From Bacteroidota bacterium (GTDB lineage Bacteria > Bacteroidota > Bacteroidia > Bacteroidales > FEN-979), in NCBI GenBank assembly GCA_026391835.1, contig JAPLDF010000070.1:31389-95388 (forward strand): DNA of 64,000 nucleotides. Reading direction: 5' to 3'. Below the pieces are notes generated by a model. The model saw nothing but the letters and a program-made list of their open reading frames with translations, was not told the origin of the DNA and ran no database searches. Below, in pieces: positions 8,116-16,924 of this stretch. Position 1 is the stretch's first letter, and each line of letters begins with the position of its first letter. Both the position numbers and the translations under genes were made by a program.

Positions 8116-9150
8116 ATGTCAGGGAATTCCTTTGGTAAGGCACTTGTTCTTACCACTTTTGGTGAATCACATGGAGTAGCTGTCGGGGGTGTTCTTGACG
8201 GGTTGCCTGCGAATCTGGAAATCGATCTTGCCTTTATCCAGGCTGAACTTGACCGGCGGAGACCCGGAATGGATTTCTTCTCTTCGCCGCGTATTGAAGA
8301 GGATAAACTCCAGGTTCTTTCCGGCCTGTTCGAAGGAAAATCTACCGGCGCGCCAATAGCCTTCATCGTTAACAACCACAATCAAAAGCCGTCCGATTAC
8401 GACCACCTTGCAGATGCATACCGTCCGTCGCATGCCGATTACTCCTGGCAACAGAAGTACGGTATCCGCGATCCCCGGGGCGGAGGGCGGGCGTCGGCGC
8501 GCGAAACCCTGGCCCGTGTGGCCGGCGGGGCGTTCGCCAAAATATTCCTTCAAACAAAGAATATCAGGATTACGGCCGGTATTTGCCAGATCGGGGAGTA
8601 CCTGATCCCGGAACCCGGCTCACAAATCTCAGATCCCCGAATCCTCGCCTTTCTCGAACAATTAAAAAGTGAAGGTGATACAACCGGCGGCGTGATATCC
8701 TGCACCATCAGCGGAGTCTCCCCGGGGCTGGGAGAACCGGTATTTGACAAGTTGCATGCCGACCTTGGCAAGGCAATGCTGAGCATCAATGCCGTAAAGG
8801 GATTTGAAATTGGTTCGGGCTTCCGGGGTGCCTCTATGAAAGGATCTGAACACAATGACTTGTTTGTCAACCGGGATGGGACTGTTAAAACATTGACCAA
8901 TTACTCGGGCGGGATCCAGGGGGGCATTTCAAACGGAGAAGATATCTGTTTCCGCGTTGCCTTTAAGCCTGTCTCAACCCTGATGAAAGACCAGGTAACC
9001 ATTAATTCTTTGGGCGAGTCGTCCGTGCTGCATGGAAAAGGACGCCACGATGTGTGTGTGGTGCCACGTGCCTTGCCTATTGTAGAGGCGATGGCGGCAC
9101 TGGTTATTGCCGACCATTTGATCAGAAACGGTGAACGGGTGAACCGGTAA
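8116..9150 (+). CDS. aroC: Chorismate synthase
   Basis: 344 residues. It converts 5-enolpyruvylshikimate-3-phosphate to chorismate with reduced FMN, the last shared step of aromatic amino-acid synthesis. Family signatures are present: the N-terminal SFGKALVLTTFGESHG, then RDPRGGGRASARET and the conserved C-terminal GRHDVCVVPRALPIVEAM. ATG 8116 is chosen because MSGNSFGKA is the family's usual start; the longer reading from 8026 translates heptamer repeats. The last residues (from 9131 on) and the stop codon lie inside an octamer repeat, so the natural C-terminus was probably replaced by repeat sequence. Its FMN need links it functionally to the riboflavin operon nearby. Confidence 0.96.
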   Translation: MSGNSFGKALVLTTFGESHGVAVGGVLDGLPANLEIDLAFIQAELDRRRPGMDFFSSPRIEEDKLQVLSGLFEGKSTGAPIAFIVNNHNQKPSDYDHLADAYRPSHADYSWQQKYGIRDPRGGGRASARETLARVAGGAFAKIFLQTKNIRITAGICQIGEYLIPEPGSQISDPRILAFLEQLKSEGDTTGGVISCTISGVSPGLGEPVFDKLHADLGKAMLSINAVKGFEIGSGFRGASMKGSEHNDLFVNRDGTVKTLTNYSGGIQGGISNGEDICFRVAFKPVSTLMKDQVTINSLGESSVLHGKGRHDVCVVPRALPIVEAMAALVIADHLIRNGERVNR

Positions 9151-9189
9151 ACAGGTGAACAGGTAAACGGGTGAACGGGTAAACGGGTG
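9131..9189. repeat. Octamer array overlapping the 3' end of aroC
   Basis: Seven 8-bp units and a partial one, GTGAACGG/GTAAACGG with small variants. The first 20 bp are coding and include the aroC stop codon. Read on the other strand, the unit is GTTCACCC/GTTTACCC, the same octamer family as the array at 55003-55065. Confidence 0.92.
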
Positions 9190-9217
9190 TAGTCATCCTG
9201 GTAGAGAACACAATCTT

Positions 9218-10270
9218 TTAGCCTTGCGGTTCCTGCTGCGACAGGCAATGAAATGAACCAAGCCCCCAGATGATATCCACCGAGTCGATGCCAACGATGC
9301 TGCGGTCAGGAAAGCACTCCTCGAGGATCCGCATGGCCTGGTCGTCTTCCTTGCACTGGAAGTTCGGCACGATAACAGAATTGTTGGCGATGTAAAAATT
9401 CGCATAGGAAGCAGGCAGGCGCTGGCCGTCATAAACCACCGGTTTCGGCATGCAGATCTCTGCAATATCAAGTTGTTTGCCATTGAGAAGCCTGGAACTC
9501 TTCAACTGCCTGAGGTTCTCCTTCAGGATTTTATGGTTGACATCCGACTGCCGCGGTTCTACCATGGTAATCACTGCATCTTCCCTGAAAAAACGTGTAA
9601 TATCATCGATGTGTCCGTTGGTATCATCACCGTCGATTCCTTCGTCAAGCCAGAGTACCTGTTCCACTCCATAAAAATTGTGCAGGTACTCTTCAATTTC
9701 ATGCTGGAAAAGCTCGGGGTTGCGGTTCTCATGCAGCAGGCACTGGTTCGTGGTAAGCAAAGTCCCGTTGCCGTTGAAATCAACCGCGCCGCCTTCCATC
9801 ACGATCCCGGGATAAAATACGGGAATGTGGAGGTATTTCCCAATAAGTTCAGGAATCTTCTCATCAAGGTCGTGGTCATATTTATTACCCCAGGCATTGT
9901 ATTTCCAACTCACAATGACCTTAGGATCCTTTGCGAGAGGATTTACAAGAAATGCCGGGCCGTGGTCGCGGCACCAGGCATCATTGGTGGGATGAATAAG
10001 CAATGTTACCTTCGACATGTCGACACCAATCTTTATCAGGTCAATCGCCACACGGTCACGCAGGGCTTCGTCGCGGACATTGATACAAACCTGTTCTCCT
10101 TTGGAAAGTTCCAGGATGAAACGGTTGTAGAATGGGAAAATTCTTTCAAGCGTTCCCGGCCATGAATAGGAATCGTCGTGGGGATAACTTAACCATGTAG
10201 CACGATGCGCAGACCATTCTGCAGGAAATCGGTAGCCCAGCTCTCTGGGTGTAGGAAGGGGTTCTGACAT
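9218..10270 (-). CDS. aguA: Agmatine deiminase
   Basis: 350 residues of the peptidyl-arginine-deiminase superfamily. It hydrolyses agmatine to N-carbamoylputrescine and ammonia. The core elements are visible: EGGAVDFNGNGTLL, the DEGIDGDDTNGHIDD loop with the catalytic acid and His, and the nucleophile Cys342 in GSFHCLSQQEP near the C-terminus. There is no signal peptide, so it acts in the cytoplasm. The next enzyme of the pathway (N-carbamoylputrescine amidase) is encoded just upstream on the same strand, so the two probably form an operon for putrescine synthesis. Confidence 0.95.
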   Translation of the reverse strand: MSEPLPTPRELGYRFPAEWSAHRATWLSYPHDDSYSWPGTLERIFPFYNRFILELSKGEQVCINVRDEALRDRVAIDLIKIGVDMSKVTLLIHPTNDAWCRDHGPAFLVNPLAKDPKVIVSWKYNAWGNKYDHDLDEKIPELIGKYLHIPVFYPGIVMEGGAVDFNGNGTLLTTNQCLLHENRNPELFQHEIEEYLHNFYGVEQVLWLDEGIDGDDTNGHIDDITRFFREDAVITMVEPRQSDVNHKILKENLRQLKSSRLLNGKQLDIAEICMPKPVVYDGQRLPASYANFYIANNSVIVPNFQCKEDDQAMRILEECFPDRSIVGIDSVDIIWGLGSFHCLSQQEPQG

Positions 10271-10280
10271 GGAATTTGTT

Positions 10281-10315
10281 GATTTTAGATTTACGATTTA
10301 CGATTTACGATTTTT
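10281..10315. repeat. Heptamer array upstream of aguA
   Basis: Five 7-bp units around GATTTAC (three exact copies, flanked by GATTTTA and GATTTTT), beginning about 10 bp before the aguA start. Confidence 0.85.
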
Positions 10316-10342
10316 CCGGTAACCATCGTTTTCCATATATTT

Positions 10343-10363
10343 GTCATTTGTCAATTGTCATTT
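10343..10363. repeat. Heptamer units containing the aguB stop codon
   Basis: Three 7-bp units (GTCATTT, GTCAATT, GTCATTT on the plus strand). The aguB stop codon TGA (10351-10353) and its last two codons are formed by these units. Confidence 0.8.
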
Positions 10364-11238
10364 TTTTCATCAAGAAACCTGTTCACGATGGGTCCATAGC
10401 TGTCGATTCTCCGGTCTCTTAAAAATGGCCAGTGTATCCGGGTTTCACCTATTTTACCCAGGTCAAGGCTGTGAACGTGAATCTCTTCATGATTGTGCGA
10501 AGCCTGGTATAAAAGGTTGCCGAAAGGATCCGAGATGAACGAACCTCCCCAGAAATTCATTCGGCCTTCCATCCCGGTGCGGTTGACTGACACGACATAT
10601 ACACCATTGGCGATGGAGTGGCTCCGCTGGATGGTCTGCCAGGCTTGGTATTGCTGCATGTTGAGGATTTCATCCTGGGAAATTTCCCAGCCGATGGCCG
10701 TCGGGTAAAAAATAACCTGGGCACCCATCAGACTTGTAATCCTTGCTGCTTCGGGATACCACTGGTCCCAGCAGATCAGGGTGCCAATCCGTGCATATTT
10801 TGTGTTAAATACCTTGTAGCCGGAATCTCCGGGTGTAAAATAGAATTTTTCGTAATACCCTGGATCATCCGGGATATGGTGCTTGCGATACTTTCCGAGG
10901 TAACTGCCATCAGCATCAATTACTGCGATGGTGTTGTGGAATATCCCTTCGGCCCTTTTTTCGAACAGCGAAGCAACCAGGACAACATCCAGTTCACGGG
11001 CAAGATCAGAGAATAAGTTGGTTGTGGGGCCCGGGATAGCTTCGGCGAGACTGAAAAAGCCGTAATTTTCTTCCCAGCAGAAATATTCGGATGCAAACAG
11101 CTCCTGGAGGCATATGATTTGTGCTCCCAGGGCGGCGGCTTCCCTGATTTTGGCAATGGATTTTTCTATGTTGGCCTGCTTCCCTCCACTGCAGGTCATT
11201 TGGATCATGCCGGTTTTAACGGAATTTGAATCCATCAT
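10351..11238 (-). CDS. aguB: N-carbamoylputrescine amidase
   Basis: 295 residues of the carbon-nitrogen hydrolase (nitrilase) family. The Glu-Lys-Cys triad is Glu46 (LQELF), Lys119 (KYRKHHIP) and Cys156 (LICWDQW). The FxxEYFCWEE and HHIPDDPGYYEKFYF segments are typical of the carbamoylputrescine branch. It releases putrescine, CO2 and ammonia and so completes the pathway begun by agmatine deiminase, encoded 80 bp downstream. The last residues (DEKNDN) come from heptamer repeats and are not a family feature. The source of agmatine (arginine decarboxylase) is not in the window. Confidence 0.95.
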   Translation of the reverse strand: MMDSNSVKTGMIQMTCSGGKQANIEKSIAKIREAAALGAQIICLQELFASEYFCWEENYGFFSLAEAIPGPTTNLFSDLARELDVVLVASLFEKRAEGIFHNTIAVIDADGSYLGKYRKHHIPDDPGYYEKFYFTPGDSGYKVFNTKYARIGTLICWDQWYPEAARITSLMGAQVIFYPTAIGWEISQDEILNMQQYQAWQTIQRSHSIANGVYVVSVNRTGMEGRMNFWGGSFISDPFGNLLYQASHNHEEIHVHSLDLGKIGETRIHWPFLRDRRIDSYGPIVNRFLDEKNDN

Positions 11239-11261
11239 GAAGAAGATTTTAACAAATATGG

Positions 11262-12182
11262 TTATTGATTCAGAAAGAATTTCTTTGAAAATACTTTGTT
11301 GTGATGCAATATCTCAAGGATGTAAACCCCCTGTGGCATTTGTTCGTAGCGGATAGCCTGCCGGTCTGTTTTAACCACCCCCGGGTGCAATGCGGAAACT
11401 TCCTGCCCCGTCATATTGATGAGTTTGATGGTAGTCGTTTCCGGATCTTCAAAATCAAGGAAGACCATAAGCCGTTTGGTTTCACGGTCATTGTAAACAT
11501 TTATCCCGGCTGAAGGATCTTTTTTGTCGGTGCCTACGGTATAATCCAGGTAAAGATCATCCACGTAAAGGATGGTGCCGATGGTCATCACCTCCTGGGC
11601 TGTTGACAAGGCGATGATATTCATGGTATCCGGCGGTGTGGTGCTGGTATAATCAATCCATGCCGAAAACGGAGTCCAGTCGGCAACCGTGTCTTTTGTT
11701 GAAAAACTGCCGAAACCGATGGTGTCCTGGATTCCCGCGATAGTCTTGGTCAGGAGGATCCCGATGGCACAACTGTCGCCGCCTTTCGGACTGTACTTGT
11801 AGTATCCCTTCAGGTGGGTTGGGATATCCACAACAGGCACGCCTCCCGACAGGACAAAGGAACCAGTACCGATATCGATCGTGAGTTTTCCACATGTCAT
11901 AAACCCGGGAATATCCAGTGGCGGAATGGTAAGATGTTTTGTCTCAAGTTTTGCGGAAAAACTACCTGTGCCATGATGATCGGTACTTTTCGACACCACA
12001 GTAAAACCGAAAAACGGGATCGACATCAGTTCTTCATTTGGCGTATCCCAGCCAGTCGGATCTGAATAGTTGCCAAAACTTGTCCAGTTTTCAAAACCAG
12101 GATTCGGAATCACCGTTTGCCCCTGTAATAAAATGGTCCCCATGACCAGGAAAAAACAAACTGCTGCTTTAATTTTCATCAT
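11262..12182 (-). CDS. Secreted protein with type A T9SS sorting domain
   Basis: 306 residues. A signal peptide lies at about 1-22 (ending LLQGQ). The mature protein opens with VIPNPGFENW, the start of a carbohydrate-binding/PCMD-like beta-sandwich often seen in Bacteroidota cell-surface proteins. The last ~75 residues form a type A T9SS C-terminal domain, ending GVYILEILHHNKVFSKKFFLNQ-like with the usual MTGQEV and PQGVY elements. The protein would be exported by Sec, then by T9SS, and anchored at the cell surface. I recognise no enzymatic domain. It lies 23 bp upstream of aguB on the same strand, which may be chance. Confidence 0.8.
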   Translation of the reverse strand: MMKIKAAVCFFLVMGTILLQGQTVIPNPGFENWTSFGNYSDPTGWDTPNEELMSIPFFGFTVVSKSTDHHGTGSFSAKLETKHLTIPPLDIPGFMTCGKLTIDIGTGSFVLSGGVPVVDIPTHLKGYYKYSPKGGDSCAIGILLTKTIAGIQDTIGFGSFSTKDTVADWTPFSAWIDYTSTTPPDTMNIIALSTAQEVMTIGTILYVDDLYLDYTVGTDKKDPSAGINVYNDRETKRLMVFLDFEDPETTTIKLINMTGQEVSALHPGVVKTDRQAIRYEQMPQGVYILEILHHNKVFSKKFFLNQ

Positions 12183-12202
12183 ATTTTTTCATCATTACCC
12201 AA

Positions 12203-12237
12203 ATCATTTGTCACTAGTCACTTGTCACTTGTCATTC
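12203..12237. repeat. Heptamer array between divergent genes
   Basis: Five 7-bp units (GTCACTT/GTCATTC type) in the spacer between the T9SS cargo gene (leftward) and the PorE-like gene (rightward). Confidence 0.85.
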
Positions 12238-12284
12238 GCCACGTCCTCTTTCACAAAGAAATGTAAAATTATGACATTTCATCA

Positions 12285-12292
12285 TATCTTTG
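12285..12292 (+). promoter_or_regulatory. Putative -7 box of the PorE-like gene
   Basis: TATCTTTG matches TAnnTTTG, 14 bp before ATG 12307. It decides that start against in-frame ATGs further upstream. Confidence 0.55.
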
Positions 12293-12306
12293 ACAAAATT
12301 ATCCGC

Positions 12307-14340
12307 ATGAAGTGCTTCCTGCATGGCCTGAACCAACTACCGCTCCTGTTTTTCCTGCTTTTTATTCCGGGGCTGCTGTCATTTTCTGCGAACCATCATA
12401 CTGCTGCCGGATCGGGTATCGGAAGCGGCCTGGTAAAGAGTGATTCCTGTAAGATCAATCTTGATAAAAAGACCAGTAAAATATACCAGGAAGGTATCGA
12501 TTATCTCCGTAAGGGAAGCTATAACCTGGCAGGTCTGCAAATGCGGAATGTGATCAAGGCGGAACCCGGATGCGTGGATGCATATTTTGTACTGGGCCTG
12601 GTCAACTATAAAAAGCAGGACAATAATTTCAGGGAAGCTGAAAAAAACTTCCTGAAGGTTGTCGAATTATGCCGCAATTATGATGTTTATGCATACTTCT
12701 ATCTGGCTGAGATTTATTACGGACAGGAAAATTTCGAACTTGCGGTGAAGAACCTGAACGAATTCATGAAGGATGTGGGCAAGATCAAGAAGGATGAAGA
12801 TTACAACAGGGCAGCAGATTTACTTAAATATTCCAGATTTTATCTTGAGATGATCAACAAGCCGGTTCCATTTGAACCAAAAGTAGTGGAGGGGATCTCA
12901 ACCCCGCTGAATGAATACCTGCCTATTCTTTCGCCCGACAACCAGATGGCACTTTATACAAGGGAAATAAAGATTGACCCAAACAAAAACAGCCTGATCC
13001 AGGAAGCAAGGATAAAGGAAAAGTTTCTTTACAGCATGCGGAAAGATGACGGCCAGTTTGATGCAGGGGAGGAGATGCCCGAACCTTTCAACATCAGCGA
13101 CAACGAAGGCGGTGCCACATTGACCGCAGACAACAACACACTTTGTTATACTGTTTGCAAGTTTGACCCGGTAAAAAAGTATCTTAACTGCGATATTTAC
13201 ATTTCAGAAAATGCAGGGGGCGAGTGGAGCCAGATCCGTAGTCTGAGCGATAAGATAAACCTGCCCGGCTCATGGGAGTCGCAACCTTCAATTTCGGCTG
13301 ACGGGCGCACACTCTATTTTGTCAGCGACCGGGCAGGGGGATTCGGGGGATATGACATTTACAAATCAGTGAAAAGTGATACCGGCGTGTGGGGAATGCC
13401 CATCAATCTTGGCCCAACCATCAATTCGAAAGGTAACGAGAAATCGCCTTTCATTCATCCGGATGGAAAAACGCTCTATTTCTCAACGGACGGGTTGATG
13501 GGATTGGGCGGATATGATATTTTTTATGCAAAACTCAATGAAAACGGAAGTTGGTCGACTCCCAGGAATATAGGTTACCCGATAAACTCCCCCGAAGATG
13601 AAGTAGGCCTTTTTGTGAGCACGGATGGTACCCAGGGATTTTTCGCATCAAATAAATTCAAGGGGAAAGGAGGATGGGATCTCTATTCATTTGATCTTTA
13701 CAATGAAGCCCGTCCCGAACGGGTTCTGTTCATCAAAGGCAATGTGAAGTCTGAATTCTCTGCCGAACCGCTGAAGGCGCATATTGAACTGAAAAACCTT
13801 GAGACAAAGAAAATTTCAGAGATTCCGATGGACACCCTCACCGGTAATTATGTGGCTGTTGCGCCATTCAGCAGCGATTACATCATGACGGTCAAAAAGG
13901 CCGACCATGTATATGAATCCAAATATATCTCAAAGGTTGACAGTGTTTTTAAAACACCCGTCAAACTGGACATTGAGATGAAGCCCATCGAACTCAACAA
14001 ATCCTATCGCATCAACGATATCTACTTCCCTTTCAACTCATTCGACCTTACCCCGGAATCTAAAGTAGTCATCGATCAGTTGCTGGATTTTTTAAATGAA
14101 AACCATACCATAAGTATTCAGGTCCAGGGGCATACCGACAACATCGGGAATGATGCAAGCAATCTTAAGTTATCTGAAAACCGCGCCCGGTCGGTTTATA
14201 CTTATTTGATTCAGCAGGGAACCGACGAAACCCGCCTGACGTACAAGGGATTTGGCAAGTCAATGCCCGTGGCCCCCAACGACACCGAGGAGGGAAGGGG
14301 CAAGAACCGGAGGACGGTTTTTGTGATCACAAGGAAGTAG
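12307..14340 (+). CDS. PorE-like TPR / beta-propeller / OmpA protein
   Basis: 677 residues. N-terminal hydrophobic export signal (about 1-35); TPR-like helices at about 45-165; PD40/WD40-like propeller blades at about 195-440 with repeated YFVSDRAGGFGGYDIY and LYFSTDG patterns; a carboxypeptidase-regulatory-like domain at about 475-560; and an OmpA peptidoglycan-binding domain from about 570 (VQGHTDNIGN, LSENRARSVYTYL). This four-domain order is that of PorE (PG1058 of Porphyromonas gingivalis), which tethers T9SS outer-membrane parts to peptidoglycan. Whether it is the core PorE or a paralogue cannot be told here; a related but shorter protein is encoded at 47071-48849. Confidence 0.83.
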   Translation: MKCFLHGLNQLPLLFFLLFIPGLLSFSANHHTAAGSGIGSGLVKSDSCKINLDKKTSKIYQEGIDYLRKGSYNLAGLQMRNVIKAEPGCVDAYFVLGLVNYKKQDNNFREAEKNFLKVVELCRNYDVYAYFYLAEIYYGQENFELAVKNLNEFMKDVGKIKKDEDYNRAADLLKYSRFYLEMINKPVPFEPKVVEGISTPLNEYLPILSPDNQMALYTREIKIDPNKNSLIQEARIKEKFLYSMRKDDGQFDAGEEMPEPFNISDNEGGATLTADNNTLCYTVCKFDPVKKYLNCDIYISENAGGEWSQIRSLSDKINLPGSWESQPSISADGRTLYFVSDRAGGFGGYDIYKSVKSDTGVWGMPINLGPTINSKGNEKSPFIHPDGKTLYFSTDGLMGLGGYDIFYAKLNENGSWSTPRNIGYPINSPEDEVGLFVSTDGTQGFFASNKFKGKGGWDLYSFDLYNEARPERVLFIKGNVKSEFSAEPLKAHIELKNLETKKISEIPMDTLTGNYVAVAPFSSDYIMTVKKADHVYESKYISKVDSVFKTPVKLDIEMKPIELNKSYRINDIYFPFNSFDLTPESKVVIDQLLDFLNENHTISIQVQGHTDNIGNDASNLKLSENRARSVYTYLIQQGTDETRLTYKGFGKSMPVAPNDTEEGRGKNRRTVFVITRK

Positions 14341-14352
14341 AAACAACAACCC

Positions 14353-14814
14353 CTAGATCTCCTTCATCAGGTTTGCCATCTCAATTGCTGCCAGCGCTGC
14401 ATCAAATCCTTTGTTGCCACCTTTTGTCCCGGCACGTTCTATAGCCTGTTCAATATTGTCGGTGGTGAGAACCCCGAAAATAACCGGGAACCCTGTTTCC
14501 AGGCCAACATGTGCAACTCCTTTGGAAACTTCTGACGCAACATAATCGAAATGAGGAGTTGCCCCGCGGATAACCGCACCCAAACAAATTACAGCATCAT
14601 ACTTTTTACTGGCAGCCATCTTTTTTGCAAGCAGCGGGATTTCGAACGCTCCCGGCGACCATATTACATCAATGTTTTCGTCATCCGCGCCGTGACGTCT
14701 TAAGCCGTCAAGACTGCCTGACAACAATTTCCCGCTGATAAATTCATTAAAACGGGCAATCACAATCCCGAATTTTAATCCTTTGGCGTCAAGTTTGCCT
14801 TCTATTGTTTTCAT
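14353..14814 (-). CDS. ribH: 6,7-dimethyl-8-ribityllumazine synthase
   Basis: 153 residues, the standard length. It condenses 5-amino-6-ribitylaminouracil with dihydroxybutanone phosphate. Motifs are [26 protein letters not shown], and [14 protein letters not shown] with the catalytic His. It is the last gene of the riboflavin operon, 110 bp after ribBA, with an 80-bp octamer array between the two. Confidence 0.96.
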   Translation of the reverse strand: MKTIEGKLDAKGLKFGIVIARFNEFISGKLLSGSLDGLRRHGADDENIDVIWSPGAFEIPLLAKKMAASKKYDAVICLGAVIRGATPHFDYVASEVSKGVAHVGLETGFPVIFGVLTTDNIEQAIERAGTKGGNKGFDAALAAIEMANLMKEI

Positions 14815-14840
14815 ATAGGTTGGTTGTTATTTGGTAATAG

Positions 14841-14920
14841 AGTCACAAAGTCAAAGAGTTACAAAGTCACAAAGTCACAAAGTCACAGAGTCACAAAGTC
14901 ACAAAGTCACAAAGTGATAA
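14841..14920. repeat. Octamer array between ribBA and ribH
   Basis: Exactly ten 8-bp units of the AGTCACAA type (six perfect copies and variants such as AGTTACAA, AGTCACAG and AGTGATAA). It ends a few bases from the ribBA stop codon and lies inside the riboflavin transcript. Confidence 0.93.
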
Positions 14921-14923
14921 ACA

Positions 14924-16153
14924 TTATTTACTTTTGGTATCGTCGTCACTGAAGTTAAGAATGTGTCCCATCTTTTCCTTTTTGGTTTTCATATACCGGA
15001 TATTTTTAGCATTGCTGACGGTTTGAATCGGGATACGTTCAATAAGTTCGAGTCCGAAGCCTTCGATACCTGAAATTTTCTTGGGGTTGTTGGTCAGCAA
15101 ACGCAGTTTTTTAATGCCCAGGTCAACGAGAATTTCAGCCCCTGTGCCATAATCACGCAGATCAGCATCAAAACCAAGTGCCGTATTGGCCTCAACGGTA
15201 TCCATTCCCTGGTCCTGCAGCGAGTAGGCCCGCATTTTATTATTCAGGCCGATGCCGCGCCCTTCCTGCCTCATATAGAGCAATACGCCGCGCCCTTCGC
15301 TGGCAATCCGTTTCATAGCCAGTTCAAGCTGGTCGCCACAGTCACACCTGAGAGATCCGAAAACATCCCCCGTAAGGCATTCTGAATGAACACGGACCAG
15401 AACAGGTTCCCCATCATTTACTTCTCCCTTCACCAGGGCAAGGTGATTTTCCCTGCTGATCTTACTCACATAGCTGTACACTTTGAACTCTCCGTACTTG
15501 GTAGGCATGTCAACCACAGCTGCACGCTCAATAAGGGTTTCCGATTTCCGGCGATAATCTATCAGCGCCGCAATTGTGACGATCTTCAGGTTGTGTTTCT
15601 TAACATATTTCATCAGTTCGGGGATGCGTGCCATTGAGCCGTCTTCGTTCATGATCTCGCAGATCACCCCCGCAGGGTATAAACCTGCCATGGTGGCCAG
15701 GTCAACGGATGCCTCCGTATGGCCGGCCCTTACCAGGACACCGCCTTCCCTGTATTCGATCGGGAAAATGTGCCCCGGCCGTGTAAAATCCCTGGCCTTG
15801 GTTTGGTTGTCAATGAGCCTGTTGATGGTGAGTGAACGTTCCTGGGCTGAAATGCCGGTGGCACATTCAATGGCATCAACCGAAACGGTAAATGCAGTCC
15901 GGTTGGGGTCGGTGTTTTTTACAACCATGCGCTCTATATTCAACTCCTCCAAACGGTCTCGGACGATTGGCAGGCAGATCAGGCCGCCGCCGTTTTTTGC
16001 CATAAAATTGATGACTGCAGGAGTGACTTTTTCAGCAGCAATCACCAGGTCGCCTTCATTTTCGCGATCTTCATCATCAACCACCACGATCATTTTTCCC
16101 TTGCGAATATCCTCGAGCGCCTCATCGATGGTGTTAAATTTATATTTTGTCAT
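14924..16153 (-). CDS. ribBA: Bifunctional 3,4-dihydroxy-2-butanone-4-phosphate synthase / GTP cyclohydrolase II
   Basis: 409 residues from ATG 16153 (an ATG at 16174 would add seven). The N-terminal half (to about 200) is DHBP synthase, with DDEDRENEGD and GHTEASVDL. The C-terminal half is GTP cyclohydrolase II, with the zinc site C-x10-C-x-C (HSECLTGDVF...CDCG) and MRQEGRGIGL. It supplies both riboflavin precursors. The C-terminal tail (KKEKMGHILNF) is normal for Bacteroidota. It is co-transcribed with ribD and ribE upstream and ribH downstream. Confidence 0.96.
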   Translation of the reverse strand: MTKYKFNTIDEALEDIRKGKMIVVVDDEDRENEGDLVIAAEKVTPAVINFMAKNGGGLICLPIVRDRLEELNIERMVVKNTDPNRTAFTVSVDAIECATGISAQERSLTINRLIDNQTKARDFTRPGHIFPIEYREGGVLVRAGHTEASVDLATMAGLYPAGVICEIMNEDGSMARIPELMKYVKKHNLKIVTIAALIDYRRKSETLIERAAVVDMPTKYGEFKVYSYVSKISRENHLALVKGEVNDGEPVLVRVHSECLTGDVFGSLRCDCGDQLELAMKRIASEGRGVLLYMRQEGRGIGLNNKMRAYSLQDQGMDTVEANTALGFDADLRDYGTGAEILVDLGIKKLRLLTNNPKKISGIEGFGLELIERIPIQTVSNAKNIRYMKTKKEKMGHILNFSDDDTKSK

Positions 16154-16255
16154 ATTTGAATTATTAGCAGTCAATTGGTGTTTTTGCGTTGTTTCTTCAA
16201 TCTTTCGGAGATTATTTTAGTGCTCCGGTTAAATCGTATCATCGGTGAGAGAAAA

Positions 16256-16897
16256 TTACAAAAAATTATTCCTGGCAAGAAAATCCATATCTATATTCCT
16301 GCCTGTTGAATGAGGCATAGTAAGCCTTTCAACATATTTGGCAATGATGTCACATTCAATGTTCACCAGGTCACCGCTTTTTTTGTGCATCAGCGTGGTC
16401 ACTTTCTGTGTATGCGGGATGACCGACACGCTGAATGAGCCGGTTTCGACGGTTGTTACGGTCAGACTGATGCCATCAAGGGCCACCGACCCTTTATCTG
16501 CCACATAACGAAGTAGTTGTTCATTGGCGGAGATGTTGTACCACACAGCGTTGTCCTCCTCCCAGCGACGGATAATTTTGCCGGTTCCGTCAATATGACC
16601 GCTCACAAGGTGTCCCCCAAGTCGGTCCGTCAGCCGAAGTGCCCTTTCAAGGTTCACAGCGCTTCCGGTTTTTAGCATGTTTAAACTCGTTTGCCGGATC
16701 GTCTCAGGCATTACATCCGCCGTGAAATAATCAGGTCCGAAAGCTGTCACCGTCAGGCAGACGCCATTTGTACTAATACTGTCGCCCACCTTCATATCTT
16801 CGGTAACCAACCTTGCCTGGATACTGATCCGGGAAGATTTTACTCCATGTGTAATGGCTTTGACAATCCCGGTTTCTTCAATAATTCCTGTAAACAT
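16256..16897 (-). CDS. ribE: Riboflavin synthase (alpha chain)
   Basis: 213 residues with the two lumazine-binding repeats: MFTGIIEETG at the start and the second half from about residue 98 (GGHLVSGHIDGTG). It dismutates two dimethylribityllumazines to riboflavin and the pyrimidine substrate. It lies 27 bp after ribD, so it is probably co-transcribed with it. The C-terminal ~15 residues after YVERL are lineage-specific. Confidence 0.95.
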   Translation of the reverse strand: MFTGIIEETGIVKAITHGVKSSRISIQARLVTEDMKVGDSISTNGVCLTVTAFGPDYFTADVMPETIRQTSLNMLKTGSAVNLERALRLTDRLGGHLVSGHIDGTGKIIRRWEEDNAVWYNISANEQLLRYVADKGSVALDGISLTVTTVETGSFSVSVIPHTQKVTTLMHKKSGDLVNIECDIIAKYVERLTMPHSTGRNIDMDFLARNNFL

Positions 16898-16924
16898 ATT
16901 CTAACTTCATTATTCGATATTCGA

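Noticed and set aside
9473..10165. 230-residue frame opposite agmatine deiminase
   Set aside because: It lies fully antisense to a clearly identified enzyme and shows no motif of its own.
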